Source of the DNA: Tateyamaria sp. ANG-S1
GTDB taxonomy: Bacteria; Pseudomonadota; Alphaproteobacteria; Rhodobacterales; Rhodobacteraceae
Direction of reading: 5' to 3'
DNA: 61,626 nt
Assembly: GCF_000814025.1 (NCBI RefSeq)
Contig: NZ_JWLL01000020.1
Location: forward strand, 1-61,626
Both the position numbers and the translations under genes were made by a program. Below, piece after piece: positions 1 to 8,739 of the stretch. The notes under the pieces were generated by a model. The model had not been told where the DNA came from, did no database searches, and was given only the letters and a program-made list of their open reading frames with translations. Every line of letters begins with the position of its first letter. Position 1 is the stretch's first letter.

Positions 1-11
1 TATAGGTTTTA

Positions 12-2228
12 TTATGTGAAATCTGCCATGGCCGGTCTGTATCCCTCGCTCAGGAAATCGCAAACGCGTTGTACATTTACCGGTTTCGCCAGCAGCTTGA
101 GGCCCAGCCGTTTGCAATGCGCCCTGAGTTCCGTGGTGCGGTCGGCGGAGACGATGGCGGCGGGTACATCGCCGTAGCGCCACAGGATGTCCTCGTAAAG
201 CTCAACGCCGGTCATACCGGTGCCGAGTTGGTAGTCCAGCAGGAAGACATCGGGCACGAGGTCGATCTCGGAAATCGTCGCGAGCGCTTCTTCACCTGTT
301 TCGGCTAGGATCACCTCGCCACCGCAGCTTTCGATCAGATGCATGATGGCTTGCGCCACGCTGCGATTGTTTTCGACCAGCATGACAAGAAGGCCGCTGA
401 GGTCGCGCAAGGCGTTGGATGGTGCTGCGCGGTGCGGGTCGAGCAACCGTGCTGCAGGTGCTGACACGGGCACCATGAGAGAAAAACAGCTGCCGGTGCC
501 GGGCTTCGACCACAATTCGAGCGGATGGCGCAGGCCCTTGCAGGCGCGCTCCACAATGGCGAGGCCGAGGCCGAGGCCAGCATTCGCGGCCCCCGGCGCA
601 AGCTGTTTGAATTCTTGAAAGATCGCATCCTGATCTTGTTCCGGGATGCCGCAACCGGTGTCCCAAACCTCGATCCGGGCATAGTCGCCGACGCGGCGCA
701 CCCCGGCCAGCACGCGCCCTTCATCGGTGTAGCGGATGGCGTTGGACAGCAGGTTTTGCACGATGCGGCGCAGGTAGCCGGGGTCGCTGACCACCGTCAG
801 GCCGCTGTGGACCATTGAAAAGCTCAGCCCCTTGGCCCGCGCGCTCGGGGCCAGTTCGTCGCGCAGCGGGTTGAAGATTTCGGTGAGCGAAACGGGTTGG
901 ACATCGAACACCGCCTTGCCTGCGTCGAGTTTTGAGATGGCCGACAGCGCCTCGATTATCTGTTCGACCCCTTGCAAGGCGGTTTCGGTCTTGGCCACCA
1001 CTTGTTTGATGGACCGGTTGTCGGTCTGGTCGGCGATGGAGGAAACGAACAGCTTGGCCGCTGACAAGGGCTGTAGCAGGTCGTGACTGGCGGCCGCGAC
1101 AAAGCGGGATTTGGAGGCGTTGGCGCGTTCGGCCTCGCTCAGCGCTTCTTCCAGTTCGGCGGTGCGTTCCTCGACCCACCCTTCGAGGCGTTCGTTCACC
1201 TCGGACAAAGCGCGGGTGGCGGCGCGTTCAGATGTGACGTCCGTCAGGCTGATCACGAACCCCCGGTCGGGCATTTCCTGCGCGAAGATGCTGTAGATCT
1301 GGTCGCCCTTGCGCGTCACCTCGAAGGCGATGGGTTCGCGGGTGCGGGTGCGGTTGGTCCAGTCGATGAACCGTTCGGCAGGAAAGCTGGTATCGAACAC
1401 CAGCTCTTCGCGGAACTGTTCCATGAGGTCGTCGAAGTTCAGCGTGTCGCGCAAGCGAATGGGGGCGATGTCGAGTAAACGGTCCATCCGCTTGTTCCAG
1501 CCCACCAGTGTCTTGTCGTGGTCGAAGATGCAGACGCCCTGGTTCAGGTGGTCGAGCGTCGCTTGCAGTTTGCGCGCCTCTTGGTGGCGCATCTTATCAC
1601 GTTCCTGCCGCTCCATCCTGATGATGTCGGTCACATCCGTTTGCAGGATCACGGTGCCGTTGCGCGACGTGCGGTGCTCGGAGGCTTGCAACCAGCGGTC
1701 CCAGATCAGGCTGACGTTGAACACCACGTGTTCCTCGCGGTGCCGTTCGAGGCGCAGCCTTGCCCACTCGTCGGCGGTCTGACCGTCTGGCAGGGCCAGG
1801 AAACGGCTGGTCGAGATGTAGTTTACGTAGTCCTTGAATGTCAGACCTTCCTTGAGAAGTGGCTCCACATCCTGCAAATCCCGGCAAAAGCGGCTGTTGT
1901 AGAGGACGAGCCTGTCGTCCTGATCAAAAAGCGCAAAGCCTTCGTTGATGGTCTCGATCGCTTCGGTCAGGTTAGCCTGCGCGTTTTCAGTTTCACGGTT
2001 GGCCTGTTCCAGCCGGGCGTTGGAGTCCTGCAACAGGTCCAGCGTGCGTTCCAGATCGCGGGTGCGGTCGCGCACTTCGGATTCGAGCAAGGCGGCGCGT
2101 TCGAACTGCTGGTAGGCAAAGCCGGATTGTTCCGTCTTCTGCTCCACCCGCCGCATCAGGGCGTGCGAGATTTGCAGCAGCTTTTCGTTCTGCCGTTCGA
2201 GCGAGTCGTTGGGGTTGATTAGCGACAT
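12..2228 (-). CDS. PAS-domain hybrid sensor histidine kinase / response regulator
   Basis: 738-aa hybrid kinase. It has an N-terminal coiled coil (about residues 1-90) and two PAS-like segments (about 90-205 and 215-340), then a second coiled coil. The HisKA box reads AAASHDLLQPL with phospho-acceptor His near 382. The HATPase has an N-box (NLLSNAIRYT) and G-boxes (DTGCGIP, GLGLGLAI). A C-terminal receiver carries the phospho-Asp in FLLDYQL. There are no transmembrane helices, so it is a cytoplasmic sensor. The stop lies 12 bases from the window edge and the start abuts the FIST gene upstream. With that gene and the LuxR-type regulator it forms a three-gene unit facing the PQQ dehydrogenase. 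Similar hybrid kinases sit beside ethanol-oxidation regulators in Pseudomonas (ErcS type). The role in alcohol sensing is inferred. Confidence 0.9.
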   Translation of the reverse strand: MSLINPNDSLERQNEKLLQISHALMRRVEQKTEQSGFAYQQFERAALLESEVRDRTRDLERTLDLLQDSNARLEQANRETENAQANLTEAIETINEGFALFDQDDRLVLYNSRFCRDLQDVEPLLKEGLTFKDYVNYISTSRFLALPDGQTADEWARLRLERHREEHVVFNVSLIWDRWLQASEHRTSRNGTVILQTDVTDIIRMERQERDKMRHQEARKLQATLDHLNQGVCIFDHDKTLVGWNKRMDRLLDIAPIRLRDTLNFDDLMEQFREELVFDTSFPAERFIDWTNRTRTREPIAFEVTRKGDQIYSIFAQEMPDRGFVISLTDVTSERAATRALSEVNERLEGWVEERTAELEEALSEAERANASKSRFVAAASHDLLQPLSAAKLFVSSIADQTDNRSIKQVVAKTETALQGVEQIIEALSAISKLDAGKAVFDVQPVSLTEIFNPLRDELAPSARAKGLSFSMVHSGLTVVSDPGYLRRIVQNLLSNAIRYTDEGRVLAGVRRVGDYARIEVWDTGCGIPEQDQDAIFQEFKQLAPGAANAGLGLGLAIVERACKGLRHPLELWSKPGTGSCFSLMVPVSAPAARLLDPHRAAPSNALRDLSGLLVMLVENNRSVAQAIMHLIESCGGEVILAETGEEALATISEIDLVPDVFLLDYQLGTGMTGVELYEDILWRYGDVPAAIVSADRTTELRAHCKRLGLKLLAKPVNVQRVCDFLSEGYRPAMADFT

Positions 2229-3424
2229 CAGACGCCCGCCTTGCCCGGCACCGTTGGGTGGTAGAAGGCAACGCCGCTCATTGTGTGGTTCACGTGCAGC
2301 GGGCCGATCTGTTCACCATAGGTGGAAAAGCCGGTGACACGGTGCGCGCTGAGCACGTCAGAAATTTGGCGGGTCTGTTGTGACTGCTCGGCCTCGATCC
2401 GCCGCAGGATACAGTCGCAGCCAATGATGTTTGCAGGTGCGTCCGGGCGGCCCAGGTCCGACAGCTTGTCCTGCAGGTGGGCCGACAGGTTTTCCTGCGA
2501 CGCGACGGTCAGCACCATGCCTTCGTCGATGGCGGAGAAGAAGACCAATTCGCCTTGGTCGTTGACCTGCTGGATAGCGCGGACATGGTGCGTGTCGCCG
2601 ATGCGCACGACCACGGGGTGCGAGGCAAAAGTGAAGCGATCAAGCTGGTCAGGATCCTTGCCGACTAGTCGCGCATATTCGCGCGCGGCGGGTTCGGCGT
2701 TGATTTCCTTGACGATGCGTCGGGCAGGATCAGCGCCTGTCACGACCATTTGCGTGTCGCCCGGCACAAGGTGGTTCAGGCTGAAGACCCGCGTCTCATA
2801 TTTGCTGCGCGCAAGCGTAAGGATGGCCGCGTTGCTGACCACCTCGCCGTTCAGCGCGACAAAGGTCTGGGAAAAGGCGGTGCCGTCCCCGGCCGAGCCG
2901 CCAAAAATCGGGAAATCACGCAAGGCGGGCGCGATGGTTGCGGCGAGCGTATCCTCACTGAGCGACAGGCCATCGACGACGAGAAAGGCGAAGTTTTCGT
3001 TGAGGTCGGGCGTCTTGTCCCTCAGGGCGATCCGTTCCAGTGTGATCTGGTCAACGGTTTCCTGTATGTCGAGCGCGTCGAGGTCGTGGATCATCAGGGA
3101 GGTGGTGGCAAACCCGTCCTCGGGAAAGCCAACGGCGACCACCAGACCTTCTTCGTAGCCTGTCGTGCCGATCTCGCCCGCTGTTGTGCAGGCCAGTACG
3201 TCGACGTCTGGAAACAGCGCCTCAGCCTCGGCCACGACGCCGTGAAAGTCGACGGCTGGGGTGACAAAAAGTGCGACTAGCGCAAATGGGCCTTCGCCCA
3301 GCTTGCGTTTCAGGTGTTTGACGGGCGACGTCGTTGAAGCGCGCACTTCTGCGGTATGAAGGATGTCATACCTGTCTGCCACAGCACGTCCTTCGAGCCT
3401 TCCGGCCTTGGACTGCAATGTCAT
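2228..3424 (-). CDS. FIST domain signal-transduction protein
   Basis: 398-aa soluble protein with the FIST N and FIST C architecture. Visible features include an AxFVTPAVDF-like opening strand, the CTTAGEIG motif near residue 75, and a C-terminal half with IGCDCILRR and GFSTYGEQIGPLHVNHT. FIST domains are thought to bind small ligands such as amino acids. Members are often encoded beside PAS hybrid kinases, as here: the downstream kinase starts exactly where this gene stops. It probably supplies a sensory input to the adjacent kinase. The ligand is unknown. Confidence 0.85.
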   Translation of the reverse strand: MTLQSKAGRLEGRAVADRYDILHTAEVRASTTSPVKHLKRKLGEGPFALVALFVTPAVDFHGVVAEAEALFPDVDVLACTTAGEIGTTGYEEGLVVAVGFPEDGFATTSLMIHDLDALDIQETVDQITLERIALRDKTPDLNENFAFLVVDGLSLSEDTLAATIAPALRDFPIFGGSAGDGTAFSQTFVALNGEVVSNAAILTLARSKYETRVFSLNHLVPGDTQMVVTGADPARRIVKEINAEPAAREYARLVGKDPDQLDRFTFASHPVVVRIGDTHHVRAIQQVNDQGELVFFSAIDEGMVLTVASQENLSAHLQDKLSDLGRPDAPANIIGCDCILRRIEAEQSQQTRQISDVLSAHRVTGFSTYGEQIGPLHVNHTMSGVAFYHPTVPGKAGV

Positions 3425-3435
3425 TTACTCTCTCC

Positions 3436-3460
3436 CTGACGCTAAAGATATGAGCGTCAG
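3436..3460 (-). terminator. Inverted repeat between regulator and FIST gene
   Basis: A perfect 8-bp inverted repeat, CTGACGCT...AGCGTCAG with a 9-nt loop, overlaps the stop codon of the LuxR-type regulator and lies just before the FIST ribosome binding site (GGGAGAGAG on the minus strand). There is no U-tract, so attenuation or mRNA processing between the two genes is more likely than a simple terminator. Confidence 0.4.
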
Positions 3461-4158
3461 TCGCCGGTTGGCAAGACATTTGAGTATTTGGCTTCCTGCG
3501 CGACAAGCACCGCCTGTGTCCGGCTTTGCACCCCGAGCTTACGCATGATGGCGGTCACGTGAGCTTTTACCGTGGTTTCCGCAATCGACAGGTCAAAGGC
3601 GATCTGCTTGTTCAGCTTGCCCTCGCAAATCAGGTCTAGGATGCGGGCTTGCTGGTTCGTAAGGGACGACAGGCGGGTAAGGTGGTCGTCCGTGGCATCG
3701 GTCCCGTTGCCTTCGACAAACCCGGCGGGTTTATAGATGTCGCCCGCTGCGATGGTTTCGATGGCGTCGCGGAACACCGACCGGTGCGAGTGTTTCGGTA
3801 CAAAGCCCTGCGCCCCGGCCACGATGGAATTCGCGATGATCGAATTGTCGGTCATGGACGACACGATGATCACCGGCGTCGCCTCTGCCGTGCGCTTGAG
3901 CCGCATCAGCCCGTCAAGGCCGTCGACGTCTGGCAGGTTCAGGTCCAGCAGGATCAGCGCGGGCGGGGTGTCATCGACGAGCCGTTCAAGCCCGCGTTCC
4001 AGGCTGTCGGCTGTCACCACCTTGTCGAAATTCGCAACCGACCGAAGCGTGAGTTCCAGCGCGTCGCAGAACAGTGGATGATCGTCGATCACCAGCGCCC
4101 AGCCTTGCGGCATCTTGGTTTCGGACGGATCGGACAGGGGTGATGTTTGTAGCGCCAT
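3457..4158 (-). CDS. NarL/FixJ (LuxR-type) response regulator
   Basis: 233 aa. The N-terminal receiver (about 15-130) has the acidic pair in VIDDHPLF, phospho-Asp in LILLDLNLPDVDG and the conserved Ser/Thr and Lys (IVSS, PKHS). A C-terminal GerE/LuxR helix-turn-helix (about 165-225) includes IAETTVKAHVTAIMRKLGV. It lies upstream of the FIST and hybrid-kinase genes on the same strand and near the PQQ alcohol dehydrogenase. Regulators of this class (AgmR/ErbR, ExaE) control quinoprotein alcohol oxidation in pseudomonads. It is the best local candidate to bind the CGACTTTGGTCG palindromes in this island, but that pairing is inference. Confidence 0.9.
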   Translation of the reverse strand: MALQTSPLSDPSETKMPQGWALVIDDHPLFCDALELTLRSVANFDKVVTADSLERGLERLVDDTPPALILLDLNLPDVDGLDGLMRLKRTAEATPVIIVSSMTDNSIIANSIVAGAQGFVPKHSHRSVFRDAIETIAAGDIYKPAGFVEGNGTDATDDHLTRLSSLTNQQARILDLICEGKLNKQIAFDLSIAETTVKAHVTAIMRKLGVQSRTQAVLVAQEAKYSNVLPTGD

Positions 4159-4221
4159 ACATGCAGCTTAGCCTGCGTGGCTTCCTGCGGTCACCTGTCA
4201 AAAGGTCTTACATCACAAGAC

Positions 4222-4248
4222 AAAACGCCCCCGCTGATGCGAGGGCGC
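4222..4248 (-). terminator. Rho-independent terminator after PQQ dehydrogenase
   Basis: A GC-rich hairpin with a TGAT loop (arms CGCCCCCGC and GCGAGGGCG) is followed on the minus strand by TTTTG. It lies 19 bases beyond the dehydrogenase stop codon, the right place and strand to end that transcript. Confidence 0.7.
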
Positions 4249-4266
4249 TTCGGTGGTGTCAAAGGA

Positions 4267-6036
4267 TCAGTTGGCGGAGGCCAGCTGTTCCGGCAGACGG
4301 AAGGTCCAGAGCATGCCGCCTTGGTTCAGGTAGTTGACCTTTTTGGCCACTTCCCCACCCCAGAGCGGAACCGCACCGCCCCAGCCGGAGATGATCGTGA
4401 CGTATTGCTCACCGTCCTGCTCCCAGGTGATGGGCTGACCCACGATGCCCGAGCCGGTCTGGAAGGACCACAGTTCTTCGCCGGTCTCGTCGTCAAAGGC
4501 GATGAACTTGCCCTCTGGCGTGCCGGTGAACACCAAGCCACCTGCGGTCGTCATCACGCCACCCCAAAGCGGTGCGTCGTTCTTGAACTCCCACTTGGTT
4601 TCACCTGTGTCGGGGTCGATCGCCTTCAGGCTGCCGATGTGGTCCTCGTAGTTGGGCTTGATGGTAAAGCCCGAACCCAGATAGGCAGCACCTTTCTTGT
4701 AGGTGATCGGCTCGTTCCAGATGTCCATGCCCCACTCGTTCGAGGGTACATAGAAGTTGCCAGTGCGCTGGCTGAAGGCCATCGGCATCCAGTTCTTGCC
4801 ACCCAGGAAGCCTGGGGAAGAGAACACAACCTCACCTTTCTTTCCATCGGCAGAAGCAGCGGGATCGCCGGGACGGTTGGCTTCGGCAAAGATCGGTCGG
4901 CCGTTCTCATCAAGCCCTTCGGCCCAGGTGATGTCTTTGACGAAGGGGACGCCGCGCACGAACTCGCCGTCTTCGCGGTTCAGCACATAGAAGAACCCGT
5001 TGCGGTCGGCGGTGGCAAAGCGCTGCTCGCCCGCGCGGTTTTCGTAGGCCACAACCTCGTTCACGCCGTCATAGTCCCAGCCTTCGCGTGGGGTGGTCTG
5101 GAAGTGCCACTTGATCTCGCCCGTTGCAGGGTCGATCCCCAGGCGCGATGCGGCATAGAGGTTGTCGCCCATGCCATCTTCGCTGGGTGCACCGGCACCG
5201 CGCAGGTGGCTATTCCAGGGTGCGGGGTTACCCGTGCCAAAGACCAGCGTGTCGGTGTCGGCATCGTACGACCCGCCGAGCCAGGTCGCACCACCGCCCG
5301 TTTTCCACATATCGCCCGGCCATGTCGCGTTCAGCGTGCCGGTCATGGTGCTTTCTTCGCCGTTGAGCATCCCCATGTGACCTTCGATCACGGGGCGTTG
5401 CCAGACCAGTTCACCTGTTTCGGCGTCGCGCGCTTCGACGGCACCAACGATCCCGAACTCACCGCCGGAGTTGCCGGTGATGACCAGACCGTTCACGATC
5501 AGCGGCGCAGCGGTATAGCTGTAGCCCGCCTTGTAATCGGCGATCTTCTTGTTCCAGACCGTGTCGCCCGTTTTGGCGTTCAGAGCCACGATGCGGGCAT
5601 CGAGTGTACCGAAATAGACGTTGTCGCCATAGATGGCAGCGCCACGGTTCACCACGTCACAGCAGGGCAGGATCCCTTCAGGCAGGCGGGCGTCGTATTG
5701 CCAGATCTCTTCACCCGTTTTGACGTCGATCGCGTACATCCGGGAATAGGAGCCGGTGATGTACATCACGCCATCATGCACGATGGGCTGCGTTTCCTGA
5801 CCGCGCTGCTTTTCCCCGCCTAGCGAGAAGGCCCAGGCTGGCACGAGGTTTTTGACGTTGTCCTTGTTCAGCGTGTCGAGCGGCGAATAGCGTTGCAGGT
5901 GGCGGCCCATGCCGTTGGTCAGCACGTCGCCCGTGGACGCGGCATCGTTGGCCAGCATGTCTTCGGTGACGCCTTCGGCAAATGCGGCTGAGGTCGCAAG
6001 GACCCCCGCAACTGCGGCGGCGATAAATCTGTTCAT
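4267..6036 (-). CDS. PQQ-dependent alcohol dehydrogenase, lanthanide-type signature
   Basis: 589 aa, periplasmic quinoprotein of the methanol/ethanol dehydrogenase family. The start at 6036 is chosen because GGGAGGA precedes it and it gives a clean signal peptide (about 1-20, cut after AFA). The adjacent-cysteine ring that stacks on PQQ is present (C125-C126, LPCCDVVN). The [11 protein letters not shown] strand and repeated W-motif propeller blades (GEIKWHF, GELVWQR, GETKWEF, GEELWSF) are also visible. The active-site stretch reads GWDYDGVNE. The catalytic Asp is about residue 321, and the Asp two residues later (about 323) is the extra metal ligand seen in XoxF, ExaF and PedH and replaced by Ala or Ser in calcium enzymes. 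Lanthanide dependence is therefore predicted; substrate class is unresolved. Electrons probably go to the PedF cytochrome. Confidence 0.95.
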   Translation of the reverse strand: MNRFIAAAVAGVLATSAAFAEGVTEDMLANDAASTGDVLTNGMGRHLQRYSPLDTLNKDNVKNLVPAWAFSLGGEKQRGQETQPIVHDGVMYITGSYSRMYAIDVKTGEEIWQYDARLPEGILPCCDVVNRGAAIYGDNVYFGTLDARIVALNAKTGDTVWNKKIADYKAGYSYTAAPLIVNGLVITGNSGGEFGIVGAVEARDAETGELVWQRPVIEGHMGMLNGEESTMTGTLNATWPGDMWKTGGGATWLGGSYDADTDTLVFGTGNPAPWNSHLRGAGAPSEDGMGDNLYAASRLGIDPATGEIKWHFQTTPREGWDYDGVNEVVAYENRAGEQRFATADRNGFFYVLNREDGEFVRGVPFVKDITWAEGLDENGRPIFAEANRPGDPAASADGKKGEVVFSSPGFLGGKNWMPMAFSQRTGNFYVPSNEWGMDIWNEPITYKKGAAYLGSGFTIKPNYEDHIGSLKAIDPDTGETKWEFKNDAPLWGGVMTTAGGLVFTGTPEGKFIAFDDETGEELWSFQTGSGIVGQPITWEQDGEQYVTIISGWGGAVPLWGGEVAKKVNYLNQGGMLWTFRLPEQLASAN

Positions 6037-6191
6037 ATGTAGTCCTCCCAAAACCCTTTGCTGGGCAGTTCTTGCGAAAGCAGTGAACAGATGTGGCACC
6101 GCCCTCGCCATGCCGAGAGTATTTGCGCAAACGGGTCATGCAGGTATTGGCCAATGGTCGTAAGACCCCAAGGAACTTGACAGATGGCGTG

Positions 6192-6203
6192 CGACTTTGG
6201 TCG
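6192..6203 (+). promoter_or_regulatory. Candidate operator CGACTTTGGTCG
   Basis: A perfect copy of the 12-bp palindrome (arms CGAC/GTCG, spacer TTTG) within the wider TGCGACTTTGGTCGT. It lies 156 bp upstream of the PQQ dehydrogenase start. The same 12-mer recurs exactly at 13822-13833. Confidence 0.55.
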
Positions 6204-6300
6204 TGGAGCGAGTCGCGAAATCGGGTTTTGGGCTTCAAAAGGATAAGTTTGCGCACATCGGTGGCAACACGTTATGGCATGCGACTCCCCGGCAAAGTTG

Positions 6301-6312
6301 CGGCTTTGGTCG
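6301..6312 (+). promoter_or_regulatory. Candidate operator, one mismatch
   Basis: CGGCTTTGGTCG, one base off the palindrome, followed by TA as in the coxG copy. It lies about 56 bp before the binding-protein start codon, a position suited to activation. Confidence 0.5.
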
Positions 6313-6367
6313 TATTCCAGCGCGCGCCGATATTGGTAGGTTTAAGGCGATACGGGAGGATCAACGC

Positions 6368-7336
6368 ATGTTTTTCAAAGCATTTGGCGGGGCCATCGCC
6401 GCTGCTCTTCTAGCTGCCGCTGCCTTGGCAGACACGCCTGTGTTGCGCGCGTCGGTCCTGAAGTTCGGCACCGTGAATTGGGAACTCGACACGATCAAAC
6501 ATCATGGCTTTGACACCGCCCATGGTTTCGACTTGCAGGTGCAGGGTGTCGCGGGCGGGTCCGCAGCCAAGGTCGCCTTTCAGGGTGGAGAGGCCGATGT
6601 GATCGTCTCTGACTGGCTGTGGGTCGCGCGCCAACGGGCGGCAGGCAAGGACTATGTTTTCATCCCCTACTCCAAGGCTGTGGGTGGTGTGATGGTGCCG
6701 CAAGACAGCCCCGCGCAGTCGCTCGCTGATCTGGCGGGATCCAAGATCGGGATCGCCGGTGGACCCTTGGACAAGAGCTGGTTGATCTTGCAAGCCTATG
6801 CTGCCCAAGCCCAAGGCGCTGATCTTGAGGCGCAAACTGAACAGGTCTTTGCCGCGCCGCCGCTGATCTTCAAGTCGGCGCTCTCGGGCGAGGTCGATGC
6901 TGTCATCAACTTTTGGCACTTCCTCGCCAAGATGGAAGCGTCGGGCATGCGCAAGCTGGTCGATGTCGCCGATGCGGCCACAGCGCTCGGTCTTGATCCG
7001 AACACGCCACTTCTCGGGTATGTGGTCAAGGGTGAGATGCTGCGCGACAATCCTAATCTCGTGAATGGTCTGGCCGCTGCGTCGCGCGACGCCAAGGATC
7101 TGCTGGCCGCCGATGATACCGAATGGGACCGCCTGCGCGACCGGATGAATGCTAAGACCGACGCGCAGTTCGACGCGCTTAAGGCCGGGTTCCGCGCGGG
7201 CATTCCCGACGCTGGTCCGGTCGATGAAGACGCCGCCGCCCGGATGCTCGCCCTGATGGTCGAGCTAGGAGGTGAAGACCTGGTGGGCGATGCAAGGGAA
7301 CTGCCTGCCGGCACTTTCCTGCACTCCGGCAGTTAG
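6368..7336 (+). CDS. ABC transporter substrate-binding protein, NitT/TauT type
   Basis: 322 aa with a signal peptide (about 1-21). The start at 6368 follows GGGAGG; an in-frame upstream extension lacks a signal sequence and overlaps the operator sites. The body resembles nitrate/taurine/thiamine-precursor binding proteins: KFGTVNWELD near the N-terminus, GGSAAKVAFQGGEADVIVSDW, then a hinge and second lobe. The ATPase gene follows with no gap. The matching TauC-like permease is probably at 21344-22108, also flanked by a copy of the CGAC-N4-GTC motif. The ligand is unknown; linkage suggests something needed for alcohol oxidation or its substrate. Confidence 0.85.
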   Translation: MFFKAFGGAIAAALLAAAALADTPVLRASVLKFGTVNWELDTIKHHGFDTAHGFDLQVQGVAGGSAAKVAFQGGEADVIVSDWLWVARQRAAGKDYVFIPYSKAVGGVMVPQDSPAQSLADLAGSKIGIAGGPLDKSWLILQAYAAQAQGADLEAQTEQVFAAPPLIFKSALSGEVDAVINFWHFLAKMEASGMRKLVDVADAATALGLDPNTPLLGYVVKGEMLRDNPNLVNGLAAASRDAKDLLAADDTEWDRLRDRMNAKTDAQFDALKAGFRAGIPDAGPVDEDAAARMLALMVELGGEDLVGDARELPAGTFLHSGS

Positions 7337-7951
7337 GTGATTGCCCCACTGCTTGATCTGCGATTGCAGGCGCTGGCCTATCAGGGCAAGCCCGTTCTGC
7401 GGGACATATCCTTTCAGCTGGATCGTGGTGACACGCTTGCGCTGGTCGGGCCATCCGGGATCGGAAAGTCATCCTTGTTGCGCGTCATTGCAGGGCTGAA
7501 TACGGATTTTGATGGCAGGTGCGGTGTGCGCGGCACCTGCGCGATGGTGTTTCAGGAACCGACCCTCCTGCCCTGGCGGACTGTTGCCGACAATATTGCA
7601 CTGCCCACCGGGGCATCGGATCAAGACGTTATGGCGGCCTTGCAGGATGTGGGTCTGAAAGGGCGCGGCGCCGATTTTCCGGGCCAGTTGTCCCTGGGCC
7701 AGCAACGGCGCCTCTCCCTTGCCCGTGCTTTTGCCGTGAAACCTGACCTTCTGCTGATGGACGAACCCTTTGTCTCGCTCGATCCCGATCTGGTGGAAGA
7801 GATGATGGCGCTTTTTGCCCGTCTCCGAGAGGCGCACGGTGTTGCAACGATCCTCGTGACGCATGCGGAGGAAGAGGCGAAACGCCTGGCTGACCGCATT
7901 GTGACGCTGGGCGGTCAGCCCGCGACAATTGTGAGTGACATGGCGCCCTAG
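7337..7951 (+). CDS. ABC transporter ATP-binding protein
   Basis: 204 aa. It starts with GTG directly after the preceding TAG stop. Walker A is GPSGIGKSS, the Q-loop lies in MVFQEPTLLPW, the signature reads LSLGQQRRLSLARA (variant of LSGGQ), Walker B is LLLMDEP and the switch His is in LVTHAEEEA. The size and LPW after the Q-loop match SsuB/TauB-type ATPases. It should pair with the upstream binding protein and the distant permease at 21344. Its stop codon overlaps that of the convergent permease gene. Confidence 0.9.
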   Translation: MIAPLLDLRLQALAYQGKPVLRDISFQLDRGDTLALVGPSGIGKSSLLRVIAGLNTDFDGRCGVRGTCAMVFQEPTLLPWRTVADNIALPTGASDQDVMAALQDVGLKGRGADFPGQLSLGQQRRLSLARAFAVKPDLLLMDEPFVSLDPDLVEEMMALFARLREAHGVATILVTHAEEEAKRLADRIVTLGGQPATIVSDMAP

Positions 7952-8739
7952 CCCCTGCGCCCGATCCGAGTCCGCGCGGGATCGTAGCCGACCAGCGCGG
8001 CAACCGCGAAGATCGCAGTCGCCAGCAGGGTCCATCCCAGTGCGCCCGGGTTCAATTCGACATAAAGCGCAAAGCGGATCAGCTCGACCGCGTGGGTAAA
8101 TGGATTCACCGCGCAGATGTCATGCAGCAGTTCCGAGCTTTCGGCCATTTTCCACAGCGGGTAGAGCGCCGATGATAGGAAGAACATCGGGAAGATGACG
8201 AAGTTCATCACGCCCGCGAAGTTTTCAAGCTGCTTGATGAAGCTCGACAGGAGCAGGCCAAGCGCGCCCAGCATCAGCCCCGCCACAAGCAAGGCAGGCA
8301 GCGCGGTGACGTAGCCCCACGCGGGCATTCGAATGTCGAAGAGGGCGGCGATGGCGAGGAAGGCATAGACCTGCAGGATCGAAATAGCTGTCGAGCCCAC
8401 CAGCCTGCAAAAGAGCAGCCACCCGCGCGGCAGTGGCGAGGTCAGCAGCAACTTCATCGACCCCATCTCACGGTCGTAAACGAGGCTGAGTGATGATTGC
8501 ATCCCGTTAAACAGCAGGATCATGCCGCACAGGCCGGGGACAATATACGTCTCGTAGGTGATATAGGTCTGGTATGGAGGGATGATACTGAGGCCGAGGG
8601 CCGCGCGGAACCCGGCGGCAAAAACGAGCAGCCAAACTAAGGGGCGGACAAGGGCCGCGATGAACCGTTCACGCTGGTGGATAAACCGCAGCGCCTCGCG
8701 CAGCACGATGGCGCGCATGGAGGTGAGGTAGGCGCTCAC
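7948..8739 (-). CDS. ABC-2 type permease, PQQ alcohol system (PedC-like)
   Basis: 263 aa with six predicted hydrophobic segments and the ABC-2 pattern. A cytoplasmic N-terminus (REALRFIHQRERF) precedes the first helix, followed by the YETYIVPGLCGMILLFNGMQ region and DREMGSMKLLLTSPLPR. It matches the permease family found only with PQQ-dependent alcohol catabolism (PedC in Pseudomonas putida). It overlaps the ATPase gene by 4 bp and is last in a five-gene operon reading from 12052. PedA1A2BC has been linked to lanthanide use in P. putida, which fits the metal signature of the nearby dehydrogenase. Confidence 0.85.
   Translation of the reverse strand: MSAYLTSMRAIVLREALRFIHQRERFIAALVRPLVWLLVFAAGFRAALGLSIIPPYQTYITYETYIVPGLCGMILLFNGMQSSLSLVYDREMGSMKLLLTSPLPRGWLLFCRLVGSTAISILQVYAFLAIAALFDIRMPAWGYVTALPALLVAGLMLGALGLLLSSFIKQLENFAGVMNFVIFPMFFLSSALYPLWKMAESSELLHDICAVNPFTHAVELIRFALYVELNPGALGWTLLATAIFAVAALVGYDPARTRIGRRG

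Larger units (their letters stand above)
6037..6367. promoter_or_regulatory. Divergent regulatory region of the PQQ dehydrogenase and ABC genes
   Basis: 331 bp without a gene between the dehydrogenase (minus) and the NitT/TauT-type binding protein (plus). It holds two CGACTTTGGTCG-type palindromes (6192-6203 and 6301-6312) and further half-sites: GGTCGTA at 6156-6162 and TGCGAC at 6280-6285. A GGGAGG ribosome binding site precedes the plus-strand start at 6368. The layout fits coordinate control of both transcripts by one regulator. Confidence 0.6.

Noticed and set aside
4177..5823. Long plus-strand open frame across the PQQ dehydrogenase
   Set aside because: It is the antisense shadow of the dehydrogenase: high-GC codon bias keeps it open and it has no family similarity.
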